Shown here piece after piece: positions 36,035-43,073 of a stretch of 64,000 nucleotides of DNA. The notes beneath the pieces were generated by a model. It saw only the letters and a list, made by a program, of their open reading frames with translations, was not told the DNA's origin and made no database searches. The DNA is from Balneolaceae bacterium. Lineage in GTDB: Bacteria; Bacteroidota; Rhodothermia; Balneolales; Balneolaceae. The stretch is from the NCBI GenBank assembly GCA_017643365.1, contig JAEPNO010000009.1, forward strand, positions 100,044-164,043, in the 5' to 3' direction. Positions within the stretch are counted from its first letter, which is position 1. Every line of letters begins with the position of its first letter. Both the position numbers and the translations under genes were made by a program.

Positions 36035-36064
36035 AAAAAACCTAACACATTGGTTAGGTTTTTA
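36035..36064. terminator. Bidirectional terminator
   Basis: AAAAACCTAAC and GTTAGGTTTTT flank a 7-base loop. The A-run before and T-run after the stem allow use from both strands, between the convergent membrane protein and DUF4168 genes. Confidence 0.88.
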
Positions 36065-36085
36065 AATCGATAAGATCGTTGTTGG

Positions 36086-36562
36086 TTACTGATCAATCAG
36101 TACCTGAAATCGTTCGGCTAATTGTTGATCCGTTTGCAATGCCATGGCAATTCCTTGAAATCGTTGCTCACTTAGTTCAGAATTTTCAACTGCTTTTATT
36201 TGCTGCTGCTGCATCGACATAGACAATTGCTGTAAAAACGATTGCATATTTTCGATGGTAGATTCTTCGAGCGGAGTAAGCTCAACTTCAGGTGCGTTTG
36301 GATTTTGGCGAGCCATCATAATTTCCTGAAAACGCTGACCGCTCATCCCAACTTCTTCAAGTTTGGCAAATAACATACGATCGGTGGCTACGCTGATTTC
36401 CTGAAATTCTTTAGCTACTTCAACAAACTGCTCGAGTTCGTTATCGGTTACATTTTTAGCGGGTGCCGGTTGAGGCATTTGCATTTGCTGGGCATTTAAC
36501 GTCGCACTGCCAATCATTAAAAATGCGAGTAATAGATTAATGCTCTTGATGAATACATTCAT
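36086..36562 (-). CDS. DUF4168 exported protein
   Basis: The 158-residue protein has a signal peptide (residues 1-24). The mature part is helical and contains NVTDNELEQFVEVAKEFQEI and a C-terminal SELSEQRFQGIAMALQTDQQLAERFQ, the repeated helical pattern of DUF4168. It is rich in glutamine and methionine. The family is exported in Bacteroidota, cyanobacteria and proteobacteria, with no proven function. Its terminator is shared with the convergent gene. Confidence 0.88.
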   Translation of the reverse strand: MNVFIKSINLLLAFLMIGSATLNAQQMQMPQPAPAKNVTDNELEQFVEVAKEFQEISVATDRMLFAKLEEVGMSGQRFQEIMMARQNPNAPEVELTPLEESTIENMQSFLQQLSMSMQQQQIKAVENSELSEQRFQGIAMALQTDQQLAERFQVLIDQ

Positions 36563-36808
36563 GGGTTATTGAAATAGTCTTTTTGTTGAATAGTCTTTGT
36601 TAATAGCCTGAAACATAGGCATTGTTTTACGGAATCCGTAATACAACACCATATCTTATTCGGCTTTTACAAGGTATGAGCGTTAACTCATCAATCTCGA
36701 CTTCCATTCCTTAACCCTGGAAGGGCTATGGATTAGAATAACTACCATTTTCTATCTATAATGATTTTTGGATCATGTTAGTTGATTAAACACCTAAACC
36801 ATCTTGAT

Positions 36809-37165
36809 ATGCTCACCGCAATCCATCCCAAATTGCCTATGCGAGATAAACAACAAACCCGTGCATATTATGTTGATCAATTGGGCTTTAAACCTATAAG
36901 TCCAATCGAGTACGACGGGTATCTGATGTTAGAAAAAGATCGAATCGAAATTCACTTTTTTGAATTCAAAGATCTTGACCCAAAAGAAAATTATGGACAG
37001 GTGTATATCAGAACCGATGATATTGAATCATTATATGACTCATTGTTGGCCAATAAAACAGATATCCATCCAAATGGTGCGCTGGAAACTAAACCATGGG
37101 GACAAAAGGAATTTTCGCTGCTTGATCCGGATAACAACCTTCTGACTTTCGGGCAATCTGTTTAA
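36809..37165 (+). CDS. VOC-family protein (bleomycin-resistance-like)
   Basis: The 118-residue protein is one VOC domain: HPKLPMRDKQQTRAYYVDQLGFK, DRIEIHFFEFKDLDP, GQVYIRTDDIESLYDSL and EFSLLDPDNNLLTFGQ. Histidine and glutamate ligand positions resemble bleomycin-binding proteins, which sequester the drug as dimers and use no metal. An upstream in-frame TTG at 36782 would add nine residues, but the ATG at 36809 gives a better N-terminus. It sits beside short AACCCTGGAAGGG-type repeats. Confidence 0.88.
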   Translation: MLTAIHPKLPMRDKQQTRAYYVDQLGFKPISPIEYDGYLMLEKDRIEIHFFEFKDLDPKENYGQVYIRTDDIESLYDSLLANKTDIHPNGALETKPWGQKEFSLLDPDNNLLTFGQSV

Positions 37166-37179
37166 GATGCTTTTTTTTC

Positions 37180-37255
37180 TACCCCGTCCAGGGTTTGGAA
37201 AAACCTTCCTTTTCATAACCCTTCCAGGGTTTAGTACACTGGAAGGGTTAAAGGA
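37180..37255. repeat. AACCCTTCCAGGGTT-type short palindromes
   Basis: CCCGTCCAGGGTTTGG, AACCCTTCCAGGGTTTAG and ACTGGAAGGGTTAAAGG lie within 75 bases. A related AACCCTGGAAGGGC lies at 36715. Such motifs are often seen dispersed in gaps of Bacteroidota-like genomes. Confidence 0.6.
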
Positions 37256-37310
37256 TTGGATGATAAACCGATATTTTTCTTATTGTGGTATCAATTTAAA
37301 GGAGAAAATC

Positions 37311-37640
37311 ATGCCTGATTTTACCGAGCAACTTAAACTATATGATGCACTAATCGCTCAATGTCCTAGGTTCGAACGGAAGGGGAAATCGGTACCATGT
37401 ACTACAGCTAACGGACACATGTTTTCGACCTTAAACAAAGCCGGAGAAATCGGAATTCGATTTTCGAAAGAAGTACAGGAAGCCTACCTGAAGCAATTCA
37501 ACACCACTTTATTTAAATCCTACAATTCGGTAATGCGTGGCTATATCCTTATTACCGATGAGATGCTGAGTGACACTGATCTAGCAGTTAAGCTTTTAAA
37601 CGAGAGTTACGATTATGTGATGAGTTTGGAACCTAAATGA
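37311..37640 (+). CDS. TfoX/YjbR-like N-terminal domain protein
   Basis: The 109-residue protein begins MPDFTEQLKLYDALIAQCPRFERKGKSVPCTTANGHMFS and continues as a compact TfoX-N-like fold (GEIGIRFSKEVQEAYLKQF, RGYILITDEML). The ATG at 37311 follows AAAGGAG by six bases, which decides the start; the frame stays open upstream through the repeat region. Such stand-alone domains are common and their role is unknown, as they lack the competence regulator's C-terminal half. Confidence 0.8.
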   Translation: MPDFTEQLKLYDALIAQCPRFERKGKSVPCTTANGHMFSTLNKAGEIGIRFSKEVQEAYLKQFNTTLFKSYNSVMRGYILITDEMLSDTDLAVKLLNESYDYVMSLEPK

Positions 37641-37747
37641 AGAGGTTTTTCAAAACCAGTAAAGGTTTTAGAAAGTCAGTTGCCAAGAAACGATATAAAT
37701 GAACATATTTCAGTTAACACTGATGGAGTTCTCAAGACAAACACCGA

Positions 37748-38311
37748 ATGGAAACCAGAATATTTGTATCGGGTAAAATTAAAAAAGTGTATCGCCGAAT
37801 TGATTTAAAACCTCTTCCAGAAAAAGAGGGTTTAGAATCCCACATCAATTCTTGGAACGCACATTTCTTAACTATAGAAAACAAAAAATGTTGGCTATTA
37901 ACGCACACCAAAACAAGATATACTGTCGTATTACCAGATATAAACGCTAATAAAATTAAGTCTTTAAGATTTAGTTTTTTGGATCAGATAATGAATCAAT
38001 ATTTAAAAGATGATAATCGAATCAATTTTGAAGAAAATGTAGATCCAACCAAATTCGAAAAATTTATTGGCTCATTTGAATTTTACCCTACCAATAATGA
38101 CAAATCATGCATTGCATATTTGAATAGAAGAATCGAAGATTTGGAGTGGTATAAATATTCTGAATATGATTATGAAGATATTCCATTCTATACATTGGGC
38201 GCTACAATTAATCATATTGGAAGTATGAAAAGAAATGGCAAATCTGAATGGATAAAACCTAATGAAGAAATGCTCGAACTAATAGATGCCTTTGTATTAC
38301 CGCCTTTATAA
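37748..38311 (+). CDS. DUF6933-like protein
   Basis: The 187-residue protein is AT-rich. The segment SWNAHFLTIENKKCWLLTHTKTRYTVVLPDINANKI resembles the DUF6933 family, in which a tryptophan-rich start is followed by two short strands and a cysteine. The C-terminal part YINHIGSMKRNGKSEWIKPNEEM-like tail also fits. The family has no known function and is often found in mobile regions. It has low GC and no co-directional partner within 50 bases. Confidence 0.55.
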   Translation: METRIFVSGKIKKVYRRIDLKPLPEKEGLESHINSWNAHFLTIENKKCWLLTHTKTRYTVVLPDINANKIKSLRFSFLDQIMNQYLKDDNRINFEENVDPTKFEKFIGSFEFYPTNNDKSCIAYLNRRIEDLEWYKYSEYDYEDIPFYTLGATINHIGSMKRNGKSEWIKPNEEMLELIDAFVLPPL

Positions 38312-38352
38312 AAAAAGGACGGAACTAAGCTCAATAAAAAGCTTCCTTTTTA
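38311..38352 (+). terminator. Possible terminator after the DUF6933-like gene
   Basis: AAAAAGGA and AAGCTTCCTTTTT can pair across an internal AAGCT/AGCTT stem, ending in five T. The loop is irregular. Confidence 0.45.
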
Positions 38353-38368
38353 AAACGTCTTTAAGTTG

Positions 38369-38950
38369 ATGTAGAAACCCCACATCGCCGTTTCCTACGA
38401 CAAATATTATCAGACAGAAAACTTGTTCGGGGAGCCCTATCCTGTATTAATTGCGTTTTTTACTGATTATCCCAAAAAATGAAGGGTGCTTGATTTGGAA
38501 TGCGGACAAGGTAGAGATGCTGTTCCATTGGCTCGACTTGTCTACTCGATTACGGGCGTTGATCTCTCAAAAACCGGGATCGAGCAAATGAACCAAATTG
38601 CCCAAATCGAAGGTTTAGATTTGGTAGGACAGGTTGAGGATATTTACGCCTTCGATCGTTTTCACAAATTCGACATCGTGTTGTTAGATAGTATGTTTCA
38701 TTTCGCCAAAAATGATCGGGAAAAGGAAATCGGACTGATACAGAGAATAATTTCAGATTTACGAAGTGGAAGTATTGCCGTAATTTGCTTGCCGAATACA
38801 GGAAACAAAGTTCAGATTCTAAACCAGGCCATCGACTTTGAAAATAAACTTCTTCGATTAGTCGAAAAGGAGTTCACTTACAGGTTTGAAGAAAGCGAAA
38901 CCGGTCATACATCAGAAACCGATTTCAAAATGATAGTAGTTCAGAAGTAA
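38369..38950 (+). pseudogene. Class I SAM methyltransferase, inactivated
   Basis: A frame opened by ATG at 38369 is stopped at once by TAG (38372). It then reads IAVSYDKYYQTENLFGEPYPVLI, a usual methyltransferase N-terminus, meets TGA at 38480-38482, and continues to 38950. Motif I reads LDLECGQGRDAVPLA where relatives have LDLGCGQG, so a core glycine is glutamate; LVY replaces LGY further on. Two stops and two damaged glycines show decay rather than recoding. The C-terminal part from 38486 (GTG) is a clean open frame but lacks part of the SAM-binding domain. Confidence 0.8.
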
Positions 38951-39018
38951 TCTCCTAAGGAAGAGAATTTTTTAAGCATTACCAATTTTTGGTATATTTA
39001 TCGGAAATCTTTGCAATC

Positions 39019-39267
39019 ATGGGAAAAAACACATCTATATCACTTGGAAACTACTTTGATGACTTTGTTCAGCAAAGTGTAAGCAACGGACGGTTTAAAA
39101 ATGCGAGTGAAGTAATTCGTGCAGGATTACGGCTCCTTGAAGAAGAAGAACATAAAGTTATCGCCTTAAAAAATGCTATAAATGCAGGTATTGAAAGCGG
39201 AATCGTAGAAGATTTTAATCCAACCAAACATTTAGAAAAGTTAAAAACAGCCAAAAAAAATGGCTAG
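39019..39267 (+). CDS. parD: ParD-family antitoxin
   Basis: The 82-residue protein has a ribbon-helix-helix N-terminus: MGKNTSISLGNYFDDFVQQSVSNGRFKNASEVIRAGLRLLEEEE. The C-terminus is flexible and charged and binds the toxin (IESGIVEDFNPTKHLEKLK). The ATG at 39019 is preferred to an upstream in-frame GTG because it matches the usual ParD start. It overlaps the toxin gene by eight bases. It represses the operon and blocks ParE. Confidence 0.92.
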   Translation: MGKNTSISLGNYFDDFVQQSVSNGRFKNASEVIRAGLRLLEEEEHKVIALKNAINAGIESGIVEDFNPTKHLEKLKTAKKNG

Positions 39268-39556
39268 CTATCAACTCACTAGTTTAGCTGTCAAAGACCT
39301 TTCAAATATATGGAACTACACTTTTGATACTTGGTCAGAAGAACAAGCTGATATTTACTTTCTGGAACTGATATCCGGTTTTGATCTCATTGCAGATCAA
39401 CAAACTATAGGATTAAAATACCCTTCAATTAGAGCTGATTTACTTGGTTTACAAGTGAATCGACATATCATCTTCTATAGAATTATCACCAAAGATCAGG
39501 TAGAAATTACCAGAATCTTGCACGACAGAATGGATCTGAAAAGTAGAATTGACTAA
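39260..39556 (+). CDS. parE: ParE-type toxin (RelE/ParE superfamily)
   Basis: The 98-residue protein has the ParE order: YQLTSLAVKDLSNIWNYTFDTWSEEQADIYFLEL helices, then PSIRADLLGLQVNRHIIFYRI strands, then EITRILHDRMDL at the end. ParE toxins block DNA gyrase. It overlaps the antitoxin gene. The pair lies 1 kb left of the cassette array; TA pairs often stabilise such arrays. It converges with the 2OG oxygenase gene, with only three bases between the stops. Confidence 0.92.
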   Translation: MASYQLTSLAVKDLSNIWNYTFDTWSEEQADIYFLELISGFDLIADQQTIGLKYPSIRADLLGLQVNRHIIFYRIITKDQVEITRILHDRMDLKSRID

Positions 39557-39559
39557 AAT

Positions 39560-40162
39560 CTATTTACGAAGCAACCAACCTGTTAGGCTATATCTTGCCA
39601 CATGGGTAGTAAGCACTTCGTGTTCTAATTCAGCACTTTTAAAAAGCACTATACGTCGGGCGAGTGGCTCGATGAGTGTAGCTCCATTTTTGGAATAGAT
39701 TTTTAGCTCACCACCATCTCCGTTTTTCCAGTTTTTATTCAAATAGAGAAGTACAGAAATTTGCCTATTACTCCGTTCATTAAATTGATCCAAATGTTTA
39801 TGGTAATGCGAGCCTATTGGGTATTTAGCGATATGGAATTCAGAATCGGACAGCGATAAATAACAAAACTTCTTGAGATTGTCTTTCAGTTCATCCATCA
39901 GCAGGAAAAATAGATTCAAATCGGTATCGATTTCTGAATCCAACCAATGAATAAAATCACCTCTGATTTCACTTTTAACCATTAGTTTATCCAATCTTCC
40001 TATTCCGGCTTTCACTAATTGATCGTTTTCCTCCATCCGAACAAAAAATTGCAGGATGGTTTCAAATAACTCGATAGAAATACCATCGTCAATAATTACA
40101 TAATCATCGGTAGCTAAAAGATCTAGCCACCCGAGCCATCGCTCATCGTTATAAAAAGGCAT
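39560..40162 (-). CDS. 2-oxoglutarate/Fe(II)-dependent dioxygenase
   Basis: The 200-residue protein has the double-stranded beta-helix metal site H-x-D in HYHKHLDQF (H123, D125), the distal histidine in ELEHEVL (H181) and the 2OG-binding arginine in ARYSLTGW (R190). The segment RQISVLLYLNKNW is the core strand. It resembles prolyl-hydroxylase-like and PKHD-type enzymes that hydroxylate proteins. A possible substrate is a translation factor or ribosomal protein, which is inference. All key residues are present. Confidence 0.9.
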   Translation of the reverse strand: MPFYNDERWLGWLDLLATDDYVIIDDGISIELFETILQFFVRMEENDQLVKAGIGRLDKLMVKSEIRGDFIHWLDSEIDTDLNLFFLLMDELKDNLKKFCYLSLSDSEFHIAKYPIGSHYHKHLDQFNERSNRQISVLLYLNKNWKNGDGGELKIYSKNGATLIEPLARRIVLFKSAELEHEVLTTHVARYSLTGWLLRK

Positions 40163-40520
40163 GTTTTGCAGATAAAAGGATTATCAACAGAAGTGCTGGT
40201 TGATTGCATCCTTTTAAGGAGGTGCACTCACAAACTACACCATTTACATTAGCAAGAATAGTTTTTTAGGAAATAGGTAGTAGGCTGAAGTAGTCGAATT
40301 CACTTTCTTTAGGCGCTAATGATTTTTCCCTCGTTTCTGTCGTAGATGAGATTTTGAGCAGAGAATTGGTGATTAATTTTAGAACACTCAATCTATCAAC
40401 CTCTTCCATGATTTAACCCATTACTTAGTATCCATTAATGCTATCCTCCTACTGAATAGCGCTAACTATTGTGCTTGCTAAAAAAATCACCGTTATTAAG
40501 CATACCCTTAAAAAATATAA
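40163..40520. other. Intergenic region left of the cassette array
   Basis: No gene seen. It is AT-rich and without the GC palindromes. A CTTTTAAGGAGG stretch near 40202 and GCGCTAACTATTGTGC near 40458 are present. It is the place to look for an attI-like site, but I see no clear one. Confidence 0.6.
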
Positions 40521-40583
40521 GAATAACACGCATAACACTTAAGCATGTAATGGGGATAACATGAACTCAATGCGTGTTACTCC
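40521..40583 (+). repeat. Possible attC-like site upstream of the first cassette
   Basis: TAACACGCAT (40524-40533) is perfectly complementary to ATGCGTGTTA (40570-40579). The loop holds a smaller CATGT/ACATG stem. The ends read ATAACAC and GTGTTACTC, near the RYYYAAC and GTTRRRY boxes. It resembles the short attC at 43008-43059. Confidence 0.5.
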
Positions 40584-40631
40584 AATGTTATAGCCTATGG
40601 TCGGAACGGAAAAAGATTCCTCAATAATTTC

Positions 40632-41069
40632 ATGTTTGACGAACTAGCAAAATACAAACACAACAATCACTTCTTTTTCAAGCCAACGGACAACCTAAAG
40701 AAAGAATGCAACGCCCCAACTAATAAAAGTGGAGTGTATGTTGTCTATGCTTTGAAGAATGGTCGGATTGAACTCATCTACATTGGAAGATCTGGTAAAA
40801 TCGAAGCAGATGGAACAATGTTCGTCCGAAAAGCTGGTCTTGGTGGAATCAAGGACAGGATTGTGAACGGTCATCAATTTGGAAAAACTCCAAGACGACA
40901 CGCATGGCCTTACCAAATGAAATTTGAAAATATTGAGGCTTTGGATGTTTATTGGTATGTAACCCACGACAACCAATATCAAGACTGCCCAAGAGAACTA
41001 GAAAGACATCTTCTAAAAAAACATCTGGATATTTACGGAACCCTACCCCGATGGAATAAGGAGATTTAA
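40632..41069 (+). CDS. GIY-YIG nuclease-superfamily protein, cassette gene
   Basis: The 145-residue protein shows GVYVVYAL (34-41) and IYIGRSG (49-55) with 13 residues between Y36 and Y50, the GIY-YIG pattern. R76 in GGIKDRIVNG, E122/E124 in CPRELERHL and N142 in PRWNKEI could complete the active site. These features point to a DNA endonuclease. The HARE-HTH/PD-(D/E)XK-like gene starts 10 bases after the stop, and the two share one predicted cassette. Anti-phage or restriction activity is an inference. Confidence 0.72.
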   Translation: MFDELAKYKHNNHFFFKPTDNLKKECNAPTNKSGVYVVYALKNGRIELIYIGRSGKIEADGTMFVRKAGLGGIKDRIVNGHQFGKTPRRHAWPYQMKFENIEALDVYWYVTHDNQYQDCPRELERHLLKKHLDIYGTLPRWNKEI

Positions 41070-41079
41070 GATTGAAACC

Positions 41080-42048
41080 ATGACAATAAAAGAAGCCATT
41101 TTAAAAAGCCTTGATGAGATTGGCGGATTGACCAATTACATGGAGGTTCACGATCACATCATTAAGAATAATTACTATGATTTCGGAAGTGCAAAAACAC
41201 CTCCTTCAACAGTTTCTGCCCTATTAGGTGATTTCATTAGGAATGGAGATTCAAGGGTCAAAAGAGTCAAACAAGCAGGAGGAACTTACTCATATTATTT
41301 AACCAAAAATGAACAAGATATAGGAATTGAGGTTCTTTCGGGTTCTACTGAGACGGCCTCTGTCAAAGTTGAAAAAATCAGCTATAAATCGTACAATGAG
41401 AGAGACTTGCACAAACTTTTAAGCAGCTATCTCAAAAACACCAAGATTTATTCCAAAACCATATTTCACGAACAGTCCAAATACGGAAAAGATAACAACC
41501 AGATATGGACACATCCGGATATGGTTGGAGTTAAGTTTCTCAACCTTCAAACAAAGGTAAGCCAGAATTTTCTGAAATCGATCAACCGAGTTGACACCTT
41601 CAAATTAAGTTCCTATGAAATCAAGAAAGAGATTAACTCGGATGCGGAACTTAAAAAGGCTTATTTCCAAGCTGTCTCCAATTCAAGCTGGGCGAACTAT
41701 GGATATCTCGTAGCATTTGAATTCAGTGACAGTTTATCGGATGAAATGGAACGACTTAATCAGTCATTTGGAATCGGAATCATCGAATTGGACGCTAACC
41801 CTTATCAAAGTAAAATTCTATTTCCAGCAACATATCGAGACCTAGACTTCAAGACTATTGACAAACTTTGCAAGATCAACAAGGAATTTGAACAGTTTAT
41901 CGAACAGACAGATCGCTTGCTAACTGCCCAGGAACGATACTACAAGTCAACTGAAAAGGAACTGGATGAATTCTGTGATGACTACTTTGAGAGTGACACG
42001 GAAATCGAGAAATACTGCAAAGACAAAAACATTCCAAACGGTGAATAA
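41080..42048 (+). CDS. HARE-HTH protein with PD-(D/E)XK-like domain, cassette gene
   Basis: The 322-residue protein starts with a HARE-HTH domain (about 2-75: TIKEAILKSLDEIGGLTNYMEVHDHIIKNNYYDF-like), a DNA-binding fold seen in restriction enzymes. The remainder resembles COG2958. It shows HPDMVGVKFL (P146, D147) followed by SYEIKKEI (E180, K182) and a downstream helix KKAYFQAVSNSSWAN, the order of a PD-(D/E)XK nuclease. The C-terminus is acidic. Its partner is a GIY-YIG protein. The attC-like site begins 11 bases after its stop. The combination suggests a two-nuclease defence module. Confidence 0.72.
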   Translation: MTIKEAILKSLDEIGGLTNYMEVHDHIIKNNYYDFGSAKTPPSTVSALLGDFIRNGDSRVKRVKQAGGTYSYYLTKNEQDIGIEVLSGSTETASVKVEKISYKSYNERDLHKLLSSYLKNTKIYSKTIFHEQSKYGKDNNQIWTHPDMVGVKFLNLQTKVSQNFLKSINRVDTFKLSSYEIKKEINSDAELKKAYFQAVSNSSWANYGYLVAFEFSDSLSDEMERLNQSFGIGIIELDANPYQSKILFPATYRDLDFKTIDKLCKINKEFEQFIEQTDRLLTAQERYYKSTEKELDEFCDDYFESDTEIEKYCKDKNIPNGE

Positions 42049-42058
42049 ATACCACAAG

Positions 42059-42176
42059 GCTATAACAGATGCTAAGCTCCATAGGCTAACTGAGCAATTT
42101 GCAAAGGGCAGTGTGAAGGGATACTTTTATAGATATTTGACAGGCCAAGCCTACGGAGCTTAGCTGGTCGTTACCA
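42059..42176 (+). repeat. attC-like site 1
   Basis: It opens GCTATAACA and closes GTCGTTACC. GCTAAGCTCCATAGGCT (42071-42087) is complementary to AGCCTACGGAGCTTAGC (42148-42164) with one mismatch in 17. Unpaired spacers of four and five bases separate the R and L parts, as in attC sites. Confidence 0.82.
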
Positions 42177-42191
42177 TACATAAATTAAAAC

Positions 42192-43022
42192 ATGAGCGAA
42201 ATCAGAAAATGGTGGGATAATTTATCAAAGAACTGGAAGAAGTCACTTCTGGTTAACTTCGACCTATTCTATAATTTTGGTTTTGACTTTGAACAAATAG
42301 AAAAAGAAATAATTACTAAAGGACCATATAATGCCTACAAATCATTAACGGGAACGAAAATTAGTTCAAGGTTTTCGGAGTTCAACCCTTCAGAAAAGGA
42401 ATTAAATCAAATGTTAGACCTGTTAGGATTGACAATTAGGTATGAAAATGTCAATTCGACTATTCCATTGCTAAAGTTCAAAAAACTACAAAGACTATGT
42501 CTGTCAAACTTTGATCTACATTCAACACAAGAATTAATTACCCTTAAAGAGTTGAAATATCTAAGACTTATTGATTGTAATAACCTTAAAAATTTGAATT
42601 CAATAGGGGAATTCACTGAACTCGAAAAGCTTGATTTAACCTACTGTTACAATATTGAAAACTTAGCTGATTTGGGATATTCCCAATCTCTTAAAGAAAT
42701 TGATTTTTCTTACTTAGGAGTTATAGTTCCATTAAAATTTAACCTGAATAGAGCTCGGCTTTTAGTCCATAAAAACCTTTTTCATCCTGATGATAATTAC
42801 TACAATAGAAAGTTCAACCAGACATTTAAATCTTTCCAAGACTTTTATCAAACGGGAGTAGAATACAAATTGGATAGTACGGAGTTAGATATCATCCAAA
42901 ATTCCGACAATGATATCATTAAAGAGAATAATGAGTTTTATTTCGGACATACAAATAAATATAGAATCGGAATTATTGAGTACACTATTTGGGAAATCAG
43001 AACGTATGGTAACACTGTGTAA
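42192..43022 (+). CDS. Leucine-rich repeat protein, cassette gene
   Basis: The 276-residue protein has a tryptophan-rich N-terminus (RKWWDNLSKNWKKSLLVNF) and four to five leucine-rich repeats between about 85 and 185 (LQRLCLSNFDLHS, LKYLRLIDCNNLKN, LEKLDLTYCYNIEN, LKEIDFSYLGV). A charged C-terminal domain follows. There is no signal peptide. LRRs bind proteins. Its stop lies inside the short attC-like site, which begins at 43008. It is the sole gene of its cassette. A recognition role in defence or regulation is possible but unproven. Confidence 0.75.
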   Translation: MSEIRKWWDNLSKNWKKSLLVNFDLFYNFGFDFEQIEKEIITKGPYNAYKSLTGTKISSRFSEFNPSEKELNQMLDLLGLTIRYENVNSTIPLLKFKKLQRLCLSNFDLHSTQELITLKELKYLRLIDCNNLKNLNSIGEFTELEKLDLTYCYNIENLADLGYSQSLKEIDFSYLGVIVPLKFNLNRARLLVHKNLFHPDDNYYNRKFNQTFKSFQDFYQTGVEYKLDSTELDIIQNSDNDIIKENNEFYFGHTNKYRIGIIEYTIWEIRTYGNTV

Positions 43023-43059
43023 AAATGCATTAAAACGCATTTTACACAAACCGTTACCA
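43008..43059 (+). repeat. attC-like site 2 (short)
   Basis: The site is about 52 bases. It opens GGTAACACT and closes CCGTTACC, exactly complementary ends. GTGTAAAAATGC (43017-43028) pairs with GCATTTTACAC (43037-43047) with one bulge. It overlaps the last codons of the LRR gene. Confidence 0.8.
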
Positions 43060-43073
43060 GCAATGTACTCATC

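Noticed and set aside
38480..38482. TGA as selenocysteine codon
   Set aside because: The aligned residue in relatives is not cysteine, other inactivating changes are present, and no selenocysteine machinery is visible.
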